A DNA stretch of 64,000 bases from Streptomyces olivaceoviridis (GTDB lineage: Bacteria; Actinomycetota; Actinomycetes; Streptomycetales; Streptomycetaceae), in contig NZ_BMUI01000022.1 of the NCBI RefSeq assembly GCF_014650115.1, positions 1 to 64,000 on the forward strand, written 5' to 3'. The notes beneath the pieces were generated by a model. The model saw only the letters and a list, made by a program, of their open reading frames with translations, had not been told where the DNA came from and made no database searches. This document shows, piece by piece, positions 25,621 to 35,173 of this stretch (the stretch's first letter is position 1; every line of letters begins with the position of its first letter). Made by a program: the position numbers and the translations under genes.

Positions 25621-25806
25621 TCAGCGCGAGACCTTGCCGGCCTTGATGCACGAGGTGCAAGCGTTCACGCGCTTCGGCGTCCCGCCGACCACGGTACGCA
25701 CACGCTGGATGTTCGGGTTCCAGCGGCGGGACGTACGGCGGTGCGAGTGCGAGATGTTGTTGCCGAAGCCCGGCCCCTTGCCGCAGACGTCGCAGTTGGC
25801 AGCCAC
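25621..25806 (-). CDS. rpmB: 50S ribosomal protein L28
   Basis: A 61-aa ribosomal protein. It is the zinc-binding (C+) form, with CDVCGKGP at residues 5-12 and CTSCIKAG near the C-terminus, and the family core NNISHSHRRTSRRWNPNIQR. ATG 25806. It is expressed alone, divergent from the FakA-like gene, and ends at a T-run terminator. Streptomyces often keep a second, zinc-free L28 elsewhere for zinc starvation; this one is the zinc-dependent copy. Confidence 0.98.
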   Translation of the reverse strand: MAANCDVCGKGPGFGNNISHSHRRTSRRWNPNIQRVRTVVGGTPKRVNACTSCIKAGKVSR

Positions 25807-26066
25807 GGGTCACTCCAAAGACTTCAGATGCACTTACGGTTGATCCCGGCATGCCGGGAATCGAGATCCTATAAGACCTGAATCTTGAGTGGCGCTGCCA
25901 GGGGAATGGCCCGATCGGATCGGGCAACCGGAGCAGCATACAACGACTGCGCCCGTACAACGAAACTACCATGGCAGCTCAGACCCCCGTCCCCGGCCCT
26001 CTTCCGGAGGACACCGGTCCGGGGTCTACGCTGCGTCCCACGTCAAGCCAGCTCAAGGAGGCGCAG

Positions 26067-27839
26067 GTGACGCAGGTACCGCAGACATTCCTCGATGCTC
26101 TCGCGGTGCGCACCTGGTGCGGTCTGGCGCTCCGGGCCCTGGGCAGGGCCCGTGAGGAGATCGACGCGATCAACGTCTATCCGGTGGCGGACGGTGACAC
26201 CGGGACCAATCTGTACCTGACCCTGGAGTCGGCGGCGACGGCCGTGGAGGCGGTGTTCGCCGGGTACGAGACCGGCTCCGGGGAGCCCGCGCTGGCGGAC
26301 GCCGTCCGGGCCATGGCCCACGGGGCGCTGATCGGGGCCCGGGGCAACTCGGGGACGATCCTCGCGCAGCTCCTGCGCGGGATGGCACAGGTGCTCGCGG
26401 ACGACGGTGACGCCTCTCACATCGACGGCCCGGGGCTGCGACTGGCTCTGCGCCGGGCCGCCGACTCCGCCCGGCAGGCCGTCGCCCACCCCGTCGAGGG
26501 CACGGTGCTCACGGTCGCCTCGGCCGCCGCCGAAGCCGCCGAGGGAGCCGAGGGCGACTGCCGGACGGTCGCGCGGGCCGCCTACGAGGGAGCGCGGGCG
26601 GCCCTCGCGGCGACCCCGGGCCAGCTCGCCGTGCTGGAGCGGGCCGGCGTGGTCGACGCGGGCGGCCGGGGGCTGGTGGCGGTGCTGGGGGCGCTGGTGG
26701 AGGCGTTCACGGGGGAGGCGGTACGGGAGCCTCCGGCACGTGAGCTTCCGGTACGTGAGTCACCGGTACGGGAGCTTCCGGTACGCGAGTCCCTGCTGCG
26801 GGAGATCCCGCGGCCCCAGGGAGCCGTGTCCGTACCCGCATCCGCTCCCGATGGCGACGCACCCGCGCACGCGCGCGTGGCGGCCACCGAGCGATGCGCC
26901 GACGCGGCCGGACCCGGCGGACCGGCGTTCGAGGTGATCTACCTCCTGGAGGCCGACGACGCGGCCGTGGCCCGGCTGCGCGCGCGGCTCGACGCCCTCG
27001 GGGACTCCCTGGTCGTGGTCGGCGGCGACGGGCTGTGGAACGTCCATGTGCACGTCGACGACGCCGGCGCCGCCGTGGAGGCCGGCGTGGAGGCCGGGCG
27101 GCCGTACCGGATCCGGATCACCCACTTCGGACTCGGCGATGTGCACACCGGCCGCGAGCGCCCGCCGCGCGAGCGTGCCCAGCGGGCGGTCGTCGCCGTC
27201 GTACCGGGCGAGGGGCTGGCCGGGCTGTACGCCGAGTCGGGCGCGACCACCGTCCTCGCGCGCCCCGGCGAGCCGCCCGCCAGCGGGGAGCTGGTGCAGG
27301 CGGTACGGCGGGCCCACGCGCGGGAGGTCGTGCTGCTGCCCAACGACGCCGACCTGCGCCACACGGCCGCCGCCGCGGCCGAACAGGCCCGCACCGAGGG
27401 CATCCGCGTGGCCCTGATCCCGACCCGCTCGGCGGTCCAGGGCATCGCCGCGCTCGCGGTGCACGAGCCGGGGCGCCGGTTCGACGAGGACGTCGTCCAG
27501 ATGACCTCGGCGGCGGGCGCCACCCGGTACGCCGAAGTCGTCGTCGCCGAGCGCCAGTCCTGGACGACGGCCGGCATCTGCCAGGCCGGGGACGTGCTCG
27601 GCCTGATCGACGGCGATGTCGCGGTGATCGGCGCGGACGTCACCGCCACCGCCCGCACCCTCCTGGACCGCATGCTCCAGGCCGGCGGCGAACTGGTCAC
27701 GCTCGTCGTCGGCGACGAGGCGCCCGGGACCGTCGCCGCGCAGCTGGAGGCACGCGTACGGGAGTCCTACCTGGCCGTGGACACGGTGGTGTACCGGGGC
27801 GGCCGGCAGGGGGCGCTGCTGCTCATCGGCGTGGAGTGA
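26067..27839 (+). CDS. DAK2/DegV-type protein, FakA-like fatty acid kinase component
   Basis: A 590-aa protein. Residues 1-205 are a DhaL (DAK2) kinase domain with NVYPVADGDTGTNLYLT (ADP/Mg-binding Asp residues) and GALIGARGNSGTILAQLLRG. Residues about 215-250 are a low-complexity linker of REXPV repeats. From about 285 a FakA-like middle and C-terminal DegV-type region follow (VIYLLEADDAAVARLRARL; VLLPNDADLRHTAAAAAEQA). In FakA/FakB systems this protein phosphorylates fatty acids held by FakB. GTG 26067 has a perfect aaggagg at 6 bp; the frame is open further upstream without a site. In Streptomyces it normally sits directly before recG. Confidence 0.9.
   Translation: MTQVPQTFLDALAVRTWCGLALRALGRAREEIDAINVYPVADGDTGTNLYLTLESAATAVEAVFAGYETGSGEPALADAVRAMAHGALIGARGNSGTILAQLLRGMAQVLADDGDASHIDGPGLRLALRRAADSARQAVAHPVEGTVLTVASAAAEAAEGAEGDCRTVARAAYEGARAALAATPGQLAVLERAGVVDAGGRGLVAVLGALVEAFTGEAVREPPARELPVRESPVRELPVRESLLREIPRPQGAVSVPASAPDGDAPAHARVAATERCADAAGPGGPAFEVIYLLEADDAAVARLRARLDALGDSLVVVGGDGLWNVHVHVDDAGAAVEAGVEAGRPYRIRITHFGLGDVHTGRERPPRERAQRAVVAVVPGEGLAGLYAESGATTVLARPGEPPASGELVQAVRRAHAREVVLLPNDADLRHTAAAAAEQARTEGIRVALIPTRSAVQGIAALAVHEPGRRFDEDVVQMTSAAGATRYAEVVVAERQSWTTAGICQAGDVLGLIDGDVAVIGADVTATARTLLDRMLQAGGELVTLVVGDEAPGTVAAQLEARVRESYLAVDTVVYRGGRQGALLLIGVE
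26721..26810 (+). repeat. 15-bp tandem repeat in the FakA-like linker
   Basis: Six 15-bp units (26721, 26736, 26751, 26766, 26781, 26796) of the type gtacgggagcttccg, encoding VREXP-like pentapeptides. They lie exactly at the boundary between the DhaL domain and the middle domain, so they lengthen a linker. Confidence 0.9.
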
Positions 27840-27852
27840 CGGCGGGGACGGC

Positions 27853-30800
27853 TCAGCCCCGTTCGGCGTCCTCCTCCGCCTGCTCATGTGCCGCCTCCAG
27901 CAAGCAGGCCGCCTCTTCCCGCAGGGCCAGGACCGTCTCGTCCCCCTCACCCGCGCCCTCGTAGGCCGCGAGCACTCCACGCGCGCGTGCCGCCGCCCGC
28001 GCCGGACGGCCGAGGTCCGCCTCCAGCCGGCCCGCGGCCAGTTCGGCACCGGTACGGTGGTGCAGCCCGGCCGCGCCGAGCGTCGCGAACACCGCCACGG
28101 CCCGGGTCATCTGCTCCAGCGCCGCCTCGAACGCGGCCCGGACCGCCGGGTCCTCGGTCTCCTCGGGCGCCTCGGGCGCCGAGCGGGCCAGCAGCTCCGC
28201 GAACTGCCGGTAAGTGCCGCCCAGTTCGGTGGCCAGCTCCTCCCGCTCCGCCTCCTCCGCCACCGCCAGCGCCGTCTCGCACTCCCGGACCGCCTGGGTC
28301 ATCAGCGCGTGGGCGTCCGCCGCCCCCGGCTCGCCGTCGAGGGCGAGCCAGGCGCGGGCGCGCAGCGAACGGACCAGGAACGGGGTGTTGCCGAGCGCGC
28401 GCCACAGCTCGCCCGCGCGCGCGTACGCGCGGTCCGCCTCCGCCGCCAGCCCGGCGTTGCCCAGTGACTCGGCGGCGAGGTGGGCGAGCGTGGCGTGGTC
28501 CTGCTGCTCGGGCCAGTGCCGCGCGAGGTCGGCGGCCTTGAGCCGCTGTTCGGCGGCGGCCCGGTGCTCGCCCAGCTCGGCCAGGCAGTCCCCGAGCCAC
28601 CAGCGCGCCTGGACGACCGTCCCGTCGCCGTGCGTGCCGGCGCAGAGGTCGGCCAGCGCGGACTCCAGCACCTCGGCGGCCTCCGCGTACCGGCCCCGGC
28701 GCAGCAGGTACCCGCCGAGTTGGTGCCGCGCCCAGGCGCCCAGGGTGCCGCTCTCACCGGCCTCGTCGGCCCAGTGCGCGGCCTCCAGCGCGTGCTCGGC
28801 CGCCTCACCGGGCGCGTCCCGGCCACCGAGCACCTCGGCGAGCTGAAGGTGCAACTGGGCCCGTCCGACCGGCTCCACGTACGGCGCGCCGTGCTCCAGG
28901 GCCGCACGCAGCGCCCCCTCGGCCCCGGCCAGGTCACCGGCCTGGTGGGCCAGGGCGGCGACCTGCACCTGGTACTCCAGCGCGAACCAGGGAAGACCGG
29001 CGGCCACGTACGTGCCGGCGGCCCGCCGGAACAGCTCCGCCGCCCGTCCGGCGTCCCCGGTCACCCCGGCCAACTCGCCGAGCATGGCCCACGCCTCGGC
29101 CCCCCGCGCCGCCAACCGCATGTCACCGCCACCATGCCCGCCGACGAGCGCCAACACCTCCCGCACGGCAACCTCAGCCTCAGCGACGCCGGGCCCGGTC
29201 TCCGGGACGGCCTCCCCGGAACCCGCCCCGGTGAACTGCTCGAACTCCTGGCCCCCGCCGTCCCCGGCGCCCCTCCCCACCGTCTCGTGCACCCGGCGCA
29301 TCAGTACCCGGGCCCGGCTCATCGCCACCGACGCCGTCTGGCGCACTCCGGTGCCCTCGTCGGCGTACAGGGCGAGTGCCTCGTCGTACAGGGACGTGAC
29401 GGTGGTGAGGGCCGTGTCCGGCTCGCCCGTCAGGGCGCGGATGTACGCCCCGCGCGCGCGTGCCGCCAGGGCCTCGCCGGGGTCGCCCGCCTCCGTGTAC
29501 AGGGCCGCCGCCCGCTCGAACAGCTCCAGCCCCTCCGGCCCCCGCGCCATCGCCTCGTGGTCGGCGACCTCCGCGCGGTCGCGTGGTGTGAGGCCGGCGC
29601 CGTCCGGCGCCGCCCGTGCGACCGCCGCCCAGGCCTCCAGGGCCTGCGGTCGCAGCGTGTCCGACAGGCGCCGCGCCTCGGCGAGCAGGGCGGGCAGGTC
29701 CGGTTCGGCGGGGGTCGCCGGCGACAAGGGGGCGACCGCCGGCGCCGGCGCGGGACGTACCGTACGCAGGCCCAGCGGGAGGCGGTCCACCAGCGGGCGC
29801 TGGGCGATGCGCGCGCGGACGCGGTCGCCGACGGCGGACGTGCCGTTGCGCCGGTCGAACCGCTCGGCGAGCTCCGTCGCCTCCGCGCGCGCGTGCGCGG
29901 CGAGTTCCCGCGCGGTCCAGGTCCGTCCGGCCGGCCCCGGCACCCGCTGCCCGCCGTGCCCCAGCTCGGCCAGCCGGTCCATCAGCAGCGTCACCACGGC
30001 CAGGAAGTCCAGCCGGCTGCGCGGATGCCCGGTGTCCGTGAAGTACGCCGGCCGCTCCGCCAGCAGCTCCAGACCGCGCGCCTCGTTCCCGGTCAGCGCG
30101 CAGAACTCCACATGATCGGCGTACGCGCCCCGCATGCTCTCCATGGACCGCACCAGCCGGAAGCCCCGCAGATGGTGCGCGCGGGCCTCCTCGACGCGCC
30201 CCAGCCGCAGCAGCGGGGCCAGCGAGGAGGCGAGCACGTTGTGCGGCTCGTGGGCGCACGCGAACTCGCCCTCCAGCACCGGCCGCCACAGCCGGAGAGC
30301 CTCGGCGTCCCGACCGCACCGCGCCTGCCAGGCGCCCTGCCCGCGCAGCTCGCAGGCGTGGCAGTCGGCCATCCGGTCCCGGTCGGCGGCCAGCCACGCC
30401 GCGTACGCCCGCTCCGCGCGCGCGACGTCCCCGATGTGCGCGGCCACACTGAACTCGGCGCTGCGCACGGCCCGTTCGGAGTGTCCGGCGAGCCGGTAGC
30501 GGTGCTCCATCTCGCCCAGCCACTTCTCGACCGAGGCGAGCGGGATGTGCGGCTGGTCCAGCATGCCCGCCGACATCCACTTGAAGACCCAGTACAGCGA
30601 GTGCGTCTCGTACGCGTCGAAGTCCTCGGGCCGCTCGTCCCACATGCGCAGCAGCCGCGCGAACGGGACGAACATCTTGTCCTTCTCGGAGCTGTAGTTG
30701 TAGACCTTCAGCTGGTGCCCGAGCGCCTCGATCACGGCGAGCGGGATGTCCAGCTTCTCTGCCTCGGCGAGCAGCTGCTCCGCGCGCGCGTTGCGGGCCG

Positions 30801-30870
30801 GGCCCTCCGGCTGCTCGGAGTTCTCCGCCAGCGCCCGGCGCAGCGCGTCGAAGTCGGTGATCTCACTCAT
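27853..30870 (-). CDS. Large tetratricopeptide-repeat protein paired with the HSP90-like gene
   Basis: A 1005-aa, almost entirely helical protein with many TPR-like pairs, e.g. AERAYAAWLAADRDRMADC, ALRLWRPVLEGEFACAHEP, AAELFRRAAGTYVAAGLPW, AAEVLESALADLCAGTHG and AAEQRLKAADLARHWPE. There is no signal peptide, membrane helix or catalytic motif. A Pro/Ala-rich spacer near residues 370-390 divides it into two TPR arrays. ATG 30870 overlaps the stop of the HSP90-like gene by 4 bp, so the two are translationally coupled. TPR proteins are the classical eukaryotic co-chaperones of Hsp90, so a scaffold or co-chaperone role for its partner is a reasonable inference, not shown. Accessory relative to the usual FakA-recG order. 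Confidence 0.85.
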   Translation of the reverse strand: MSEITDFDALRRALAENSEQPEGPARNARAEQLLAEAEKLDIPLAVIEALGHQLKVYNYSSEKDKMFVPFARLLRMWDERPEDFDAYETHSLYWVFKWMSAGMLDQPHIPLASVEKWLGEMEHRYRLAGHSERAVRSAEFSVAAHIGDVARAERAYAAWLAADRDRMADCHACELRGQGAWQARCGRDAEALRLWRPVLEGEFACAHEPHNVLASSLAPLLRLGRVEEARAHHLRGFRLVRSMESMRGAYADHVEFCALTGNEARGLELLAERPAYFTDTGHPRSRLDFLAVVTLLMDRLAELGHGGQRVPGPAGRTWTARELAAHARAEATELAERFDRRNGTSAVGDRVRARIAQRPLVDRLPLGLRTVRPAPAPAVAPLSPATPAEPDLPALLAEARRLSDTLRPQALEAWAAVARAAPDGAGLTPRDRAEVADHEAMARGPEGLELFERAAALYTEAGDPGEALAARARGAYIRALTGEPDTALTTVTSLYDEALALYADEGTGVRQTASVAMSRARVLMRRVHETVGRGAGDGGGQEFEQFTGAGSGEAVPETGPGVAEAEVAVREVLALVGGHGGGDMRLAARGAEAWAMLGELAGVTGDAGRAAELFRRAAGTYVAAGLPWFALEYQVQVAALAHQAGDLAGAEGALRAALEHGAPYVEPVGRAQLHLQLAEVLGGRDAPGEAAEHALEAAHWADEAGESGTLGAWARHQLGGYLLRRGRYAEAAEVLESALADLCAGTHGDGTVVQARWWLGDCLAELGEHRAAAEQRLKAADLARHWPEQQDHATLAHLAAESLGNAGLAAEADRAYARAGELWRALGNTPFLVRSLRARAWLALDGEPGAADAHALMTQAVRECETALAVAEEAEREELATELGGTYRQFAELLARSAPEAPEETEDPAVRAAFEAALEQMTRAVAVFATLGAAGLHHRTGAELAAGRLEADLGRPARAAARARGVLAAYEGAGEGDETVLALREEAACLLEAAHEQAEEDAERG

Positions 30871-32705
30871 CGTCCGTCCCCCTCCCCGTGGGTCGCCCAT
30901 TCGAGCAGCCCGATGAACGCCCGGTTGAGCAGCGCCGAGTCGGCCGGCCTGAGCGGGCGCCGCGCCATCAGCAGGGCCTGGCCGTACAACGCCTCGCTCG
31001 CGGTGCCGATCAGCTCCGGGTCGCCGAGCGAACCGATCCGCCGGACCAGCGGGTTGAGGTGGTTGAGGACCAGACGCGCGCGCGGGGCGCTGCCGCGCAG
31101 CGAGCCCAGGATGCCCGCCCACAGGTCGTCGGCCTGCTCCTCGGCCACCGCGCGGGCCTGCTCGTGCCGGGCGGCCCGGTCGTCCAGGTGCAGCGCGGGC
31201 ACGGACAGCGGATGGAAGGCCCGCAGGACGACGTCGCAGCCCAGCGGGTCGAGCCGGTCCCGCGCGGCGGCCAGGAACCCGGACAGCGCCAGCTCCTCCG
31301 CCGGGTCGACCGCGTCCAGGTGCGCGGTCACGGTGTCCGCGTCCAGCTCGGCGACCACCGTCCCCGGCCGCACCCGCGGCAGCGCCTCGACCAGCTCGCT
31401 GTCGTAGGTGTAACCGCCGTTGACCACCCCGACGCCCTGCGCGGCGGCGATCGGCGCGACCTGCCGGTACTCCTCGACCGTCCGCGTGAAGTGCACCACC
31501 GGGTGCCGCCGCGCGAACTCCTCCAGCGGGAGCTGCCCGTCGGTCGTCTCGAACGGCAGCCACGGCAGCATCGTGCGCAGCATGCCGGCGTCGTGCCGGG
31601 CGAGGGACTTCACGCCCAGGTGGTGCACGGCGAGGAAGGCCGCGAGGCGCTCCGGATCACCGGCCGCGAGCCCTGTCAGCCAGGACCGGATCCGCGTCCC
31701 GAGCGCGTCCCGCACGGCGGCCAGCGTCTCGTCCTCGTACAGCGACTCGCGCGAGGCGGTCGGCCGCAGGCTGTCGGTGTCCAGGACGCAGCGCACGAAG
31801 AACGCCCAGTCCGGCAGCAGTTGTTCGGCCCGCTCGGTGAGCAGCATGCCCTTCAGGTGCACCCGATGGGTCGCCCGCTGGGCCGGGCTGACCGCCGACG
31901 GCAGCACGTACGCCACCCCGCGGACCCCGGCCACCGGCACGTCGAGGTCGATGGAGTCCAGCGGGGTGAACCCGAACAGCTCACGGCAGTGCAGGGCCAG
32001 CGCCGCCCGGCGGCCGGCCGGACCGGGATGGGCGCGGTCCCAGGGCGCGGGCAGCTCGGTGACGGGCTCGTCGCCGACCCGCACGTCGTACGGCAGCAGC
32101 GAGCCGAAGTCCCGGGCCAGGGCGCGGACCCGCTCCGGCGCCAGCCACTCGGCCGCACCGGCCCGCGCGGTCAGGTACACGGTCGTACCCGGCTCGGGCC
32201 GCTCGGCGTCGGGCAGCGTGCGCACGGTGTACGAGCCGTCGTCCCGGGCGGTCCACTCCACCGGCGGGGCCCCGGGCGTGCGGGCGCTGCGGCTGACCAC
32301 CCGGATCCGCTCGGCGACGACGAAGCAGGCCAGCAGCCCGATGCCGAACTGGCCGAGGAAGTCCGACCGGGCCTCCTCCAGGCCCTCGGCCCGCTTGGAG
32401 CTGCGGCCGATGGTCGCCAGCAGGCTGTGCACGTCCGGCTCGGTGAGCCCGACACCGGTGTCCTCCACCCGCAGCCCGCCGTCCGCCGCGTACAGCCGGA
32501 TCCGCGCCGGGGCGTCCGGTTCGGCGGCCCGACGGGCGGTGACGGCGTCCACGGCGTTCTGCAACAGCTCGCGCAGATAGACCTTGGGGCTGGAGTAGAG
32601 GTGATGGGAGAGCAGGTCCACCAGACCACGCAGGTCGACCTGGAAGCTGTGAGGTGGATGAGGTGACTGGGATGGCTGGGATGCCTGAGAGCTGTGGGAG
32701 TCCAT
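30867..32705 (-). CDS. HSP90-family ATPase (HtpG-like)
   Basis: A 612-aa GHKL ATPase. N-domain: FQVDLRGLVDLLSHHLYSS, then YLRELLQNAVDAV with the catalytic Glu and Mg-binding Asn; VEDTGVGLTEPDVHSLLATI with the ADP-binding Asp; FLGQFGIGLLACFVVAERIR. The middle domain keeps the Arg of RPTASRESLYED that contacts ATP in Hsp90. The C-terminal third is diverged, and there is no MEEVD-like end. Length equals HtpG (about 620 aa), but identity is low, so it belongs to a separate actinobacterial branch. ATG 32705 is chosen; GTG 32711 is equally possible, and neither has a ribosome site. The TPR gene follows with a 4-bp overlap. Confidence 0.9.
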   Translation of the reverse strand: MDSHSSQASQPSQSPHPPHSFQVDLRGLVDLLSHHLYSSPKVYLRELLQNAVDAVTARRAAEPDAPARIRLYAADGGLRVEDTGVGLTEPDVHSLLATIGRSSKRAEGLEEARSDFLGQFGIGLLACFVVAERIRVVSRSARTPGAPPVEWTARDDGSYTVRTLPDAERPEPGTTVYLTARAGAAEWLAPERVRALARDFGSLLPYDVRVGDEPVTELPAPWDRAHPGPAGRRAALALHCRELFGFTPLDSIDLDVPVAGVRGVAYVLPSAVSPAQRATHRVHLKGMLLTERAEQLLPDWAFFVRCVLDTDSLRPTASRESLYEDETLAAVRDALGTRIRSWLTGLAAGDPERLAAFLAVHHLGVKSLARHDAGMLRTMLPWLPFETTDGQLPLEEFARRHPVVHFTRTVEEYRQVAPIAAAQGVGVVNGGYTYDSELVEALPRVRPGTVVAELDADTVTAHLDAVDPAEELALSGFLAAARDRLDPLGCDVVLRAFHPLSVPALHLDDRAARHEQARAVAEEQADDLWAGILGSLRGSAPRARLVLNHLNPLVRRIGSLGDPELIGTASEALYGQALLMARRPLRPADSALLNRAFIGLLEWATHGEGDGR

Positions 32706-32903
32706 CGTCACTGCGCCGGAGGGGGGCGAGCGTGCGGCGCGGGGTCGGGCGGTCCCGGCGGGGCGGTGACCGCGAAGGATGGCCGGAGCGCGCCATCCTA
32801 GAGCCGGGACGCGTGCCTGACCAGGAGTTTCCCTGATGTTTACGGCATCCGGCCGGGAATCCGCAGGGCAGGGTGTACGGCATTGTCAGTGCCGTGGTGT
32901 GCA

Positions 32904-35111
32904 ATGGATCTCGTGCCCGCACTGCAAGAACCGCTCAAGAAGGTGCTCGGCCCCGCCACCGCGAAGGTGATGGCCGAGCACCTCGGCCTGCACACCGTCG
33001 GCGACCTGCTCCACCACTACCCGCGCAGATACGAGGAACGCGGCCAGCTCACGCACCTCGCCGACCTCCCCATGGACGAGCACGTCACGGTGGTCGCCCA
33101 GGTCGCCGACGCCCGCCTGCACACCTTCGCCTCGGCCAAGGCACCCCGCGGCAAGGGCCAGCGCCTCGAAGTCACCATCACCGACGGCAGCGGCCGGCTC
33201 CAGCTCGTCTTCTTCGGCAACGGCGTGCACAAACCCCACAAGGAGCTGCTGCCGGGCACCCGCGCGATGTTCGCCGGCAAGGTCTCCGTCTTCAACCACC
33301 GCCTCCAACTGGCCCACCCTGCCTACGAATTGCTGCGAGGCGACAGCGAGGAGACCGTCGAGACCTGGGCGGGCGCCCTGATCCCGATCTACCCGGCCAC
33401 CGCCAAACTGGAGTCCTGGAAGATCGGCAAAGCCGTGCAGACGGTCCTCCCGAGCGCCCAGGAGGCCCTCGACCCCCTGCCCGACACCCTCCGCGCGGGC
33501 CGCGGCCTGCTGCCGCTCCCCGAGGCCCTCCTCAAGATCCACCGCCCGCACACCAAGGCCGACATCGCCGACGCCCGCGCCCGCCTGAAGTGGGACGAGG
33601 CCTTCGTCCTCCAGGTCGCCCTGGCCCGCCGCCGGCACGCCGAGACCCAGCTCCCCGCCGTCCCCCGCGTCCCCAGGCCGGACGGCATCCTCACGGCCTT
33701 CGACGACCGCCTCCCCTTCACCCTCACCGAGGGCCAGCGGAAGGTCTCCGAGGAGATCTTCGCCGACCTCGCCACCGCCCACCCCATGCACCGCCTCCTC
33801 CAGGGCGAGGTCGGATCGGGCAAGACGATGGTCGCCCTGCGCGCCATGCTCGCCGTGGTCGACGCGGGCGGACAGGCGGCCATGCTCGCGCCCACCGAGG
33901 TCCTCGCCCAGCAGCACCACCGCTCGGTCACCGAGATGATGGGCGAACTGGCAGAGGGAGGGATGCTGGGCGGCGCCGAGCACGCCACCAAGGTCGTCCT
34001 GCTCACCGGCTCCATGGGCACGGCCGCCCGCCGTCAGGCCCTCCTGGACCTGGCCACCGGCGAGGCCGGCATCGTCATCGGCACCCACGCGCTCATCGAG
34101 GACAAGGTCCAGTTCCACGACCTCGGCCTGGTCGTGGTGGACGAACAGCACCGCTTCGGCGTGGAGCAGCGCGACGCCCTGCGCGGCAAGGGGAAGCAGC
34201 CCCCGCACCTCCTCGTCATGACGGCCACCCCCATCCCGCGCACGGTCGCCATGACGGTCTTCGGCGACCTGGAGACCTCGGTCCTCGACCAGCTCCCGGC
34301 CGGCCGCTCCCCGATCGCCAGCCACGTCGTCCCGGCCGCCGACAAGCCCCACTTCCTGGCCCGCGCCTGGGAACGGGTCCGCGAGGAGGTCGCGAACGGC
34401 CACCAGGCGTACGTGGTCTGTCCCCGGATCGGGGACGAGGAGGACGATCCCAAGAAGTCCGGCAAGAAGAAGACGCCCGAGGACGAGGCGGAGAAGCGTC
34501 CTCCGCTGGCCGTGCTCGACGTGGCCGACCAGCTCGGCCGCGGCCCGCTGAAGGGCCTGAAGGTGGAGGTGCTGCACGGCCGTATGCACCCCGACGACAA
34601 GGACGCCGTGATGCGCCGCTTCGCCGCGGGGGAGACGGACGTCCTGGTCGCCACCACCGTCATCGAGGTCGGCGTCAACGTCCCCAACGCCACGGCCATG
34701 GTGATCATGGACGCCGACCGCTTCGGCGTCTCCCAGCTCCACCAGCTGCGCGGCCGGGTCGGGCGTGGCTCCGCCCCCGGCCTGTGCCTCCTGGTCACCG
34801 AGATGCCCGAGGCCAGCGCGGCCCGCCAGCGCCTGGGCGCCGTCGCCTCCACCCTCGACGGCTTCGAACTCTCCCGCATCGACCTCGAACAGCGCCGCGA
34901 GGGCGATGTCCTCGGCCAGGCCCAGTCCGGCGCCCGCTCCAGCCTCCGGGTCCTGGCGGTCATCGAGGACGAGGAGGTCATCGCGGAGGCGAGGCAGGAG
35001 GCGGCGACGGTGGTCGCGGCCGACCCGGACCTGACCGGCCTCCCGGCCCTGCGGACGGCCCTGGACGCCCTCCTGGACGAGGAGAGGGAGCAGTACCTGG
35101 AGAAGGGCTGA
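32904..35111 (+). CDS. recG: ATP-dependent DNA helicase RecG
   Basis: A 735-aa superfamily-2 helicase that remodels stalled forks and Holliday junctions. N-terminal wedge (OB) domain up to about 190 (HHYPRRYEERGQLTHLADL; ITDGSGRLQLVFFGN). Helicase motifs: LLQGEVGSGKTMVALRA (I) near 300, DEQHRFGVEQR (II) near 413, MTATPIPRT (III), VATTVIEVGVNVPNA (V) and QLRGRVGRG (VI). The insert EEDDPKKSGKKKTPEDE near 515 is a charged loop. ATG 32904 (MDLVPAL) matches other Streptomyces; an inverted repeat ACGGCA-N7-TGCCGT lies at 32877-32895, just upstream. rsmD follows 62 bp later. Confidence 0.97.
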   Translation: MDLVPALQEPLKKVLGPATAKVMAEHLGLHTVGDLLHHYPRRYEERGQLTHLADLPMDEHVTVVAQVADARLHTFASAKAPRGKGQRLEVTITDGSGRLQLVFFGNGVHKPHKELLPGTRAMFAGKVSVFNHRLQLAHPAYELLRGDSEETVETWAGALIPIYPATAKLESWKIGKAVQTVLPSAQEALDPLPDTLRAGRGLLPLPEALLKIHRPHTKADIADARARLKWDEAFVLQVALARRRHAETQLPAVPRVPRPDGILTAFDDRLPFTLTEGQRKVSEEIFADLATAHPMHRLLQGEVGSGKTMVALRAMLAVVDAGGQAAMLAPTEVLAQQHHRSVTEMMGELAEGGMLGGAEHATKVVLLTGSMGTAARRQALLDLATGEAGIVIGTHALIEDKVQFHDLGLVVVDEQHRFGVEQRDALRGKGKQPPHLLVMTATPIPRTVAMTVFGDLETSVLDQLPAGRSPIASHVVPAADKPHFLARAWERVREEVANGHQAYVVCPRIGDEEDDPKKSGKKKTPEDEAEKRPPLAVLDVADQLGRGPLKGLKVEVLHGRMHPDDKDAVMRRFAAGETDVLVATTVIEVGVNVPNATAMVIMDADRFGVSQLHQLRGRVGRGSAPGLCLLVTEMPEASAARQRLGAVASTLDGFELSRIDLEQRREGDVLGQAQSGARSSLRVLAVIEDEEVIAEARQEAATVVAADPDLTGLPALRTALDALLDEEREQYLEKG

Positions 35112-35173
35112 GGTGCAGCGTCCCCGCCGCCTGCCAGACTGAGTCCGTAACCACCCCCGAACAAGGACCGAAG

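Noticed and set aside
30871..31563. In-frame N-terminal extension of the TPR gene over the HSP90-like gene
   Set aside because: The extension is low-complexity Arg/Gly/Ala and lies fully inside the HSP90-like coding region; ATG 30870 with the 4-bp overlap is the natural start.
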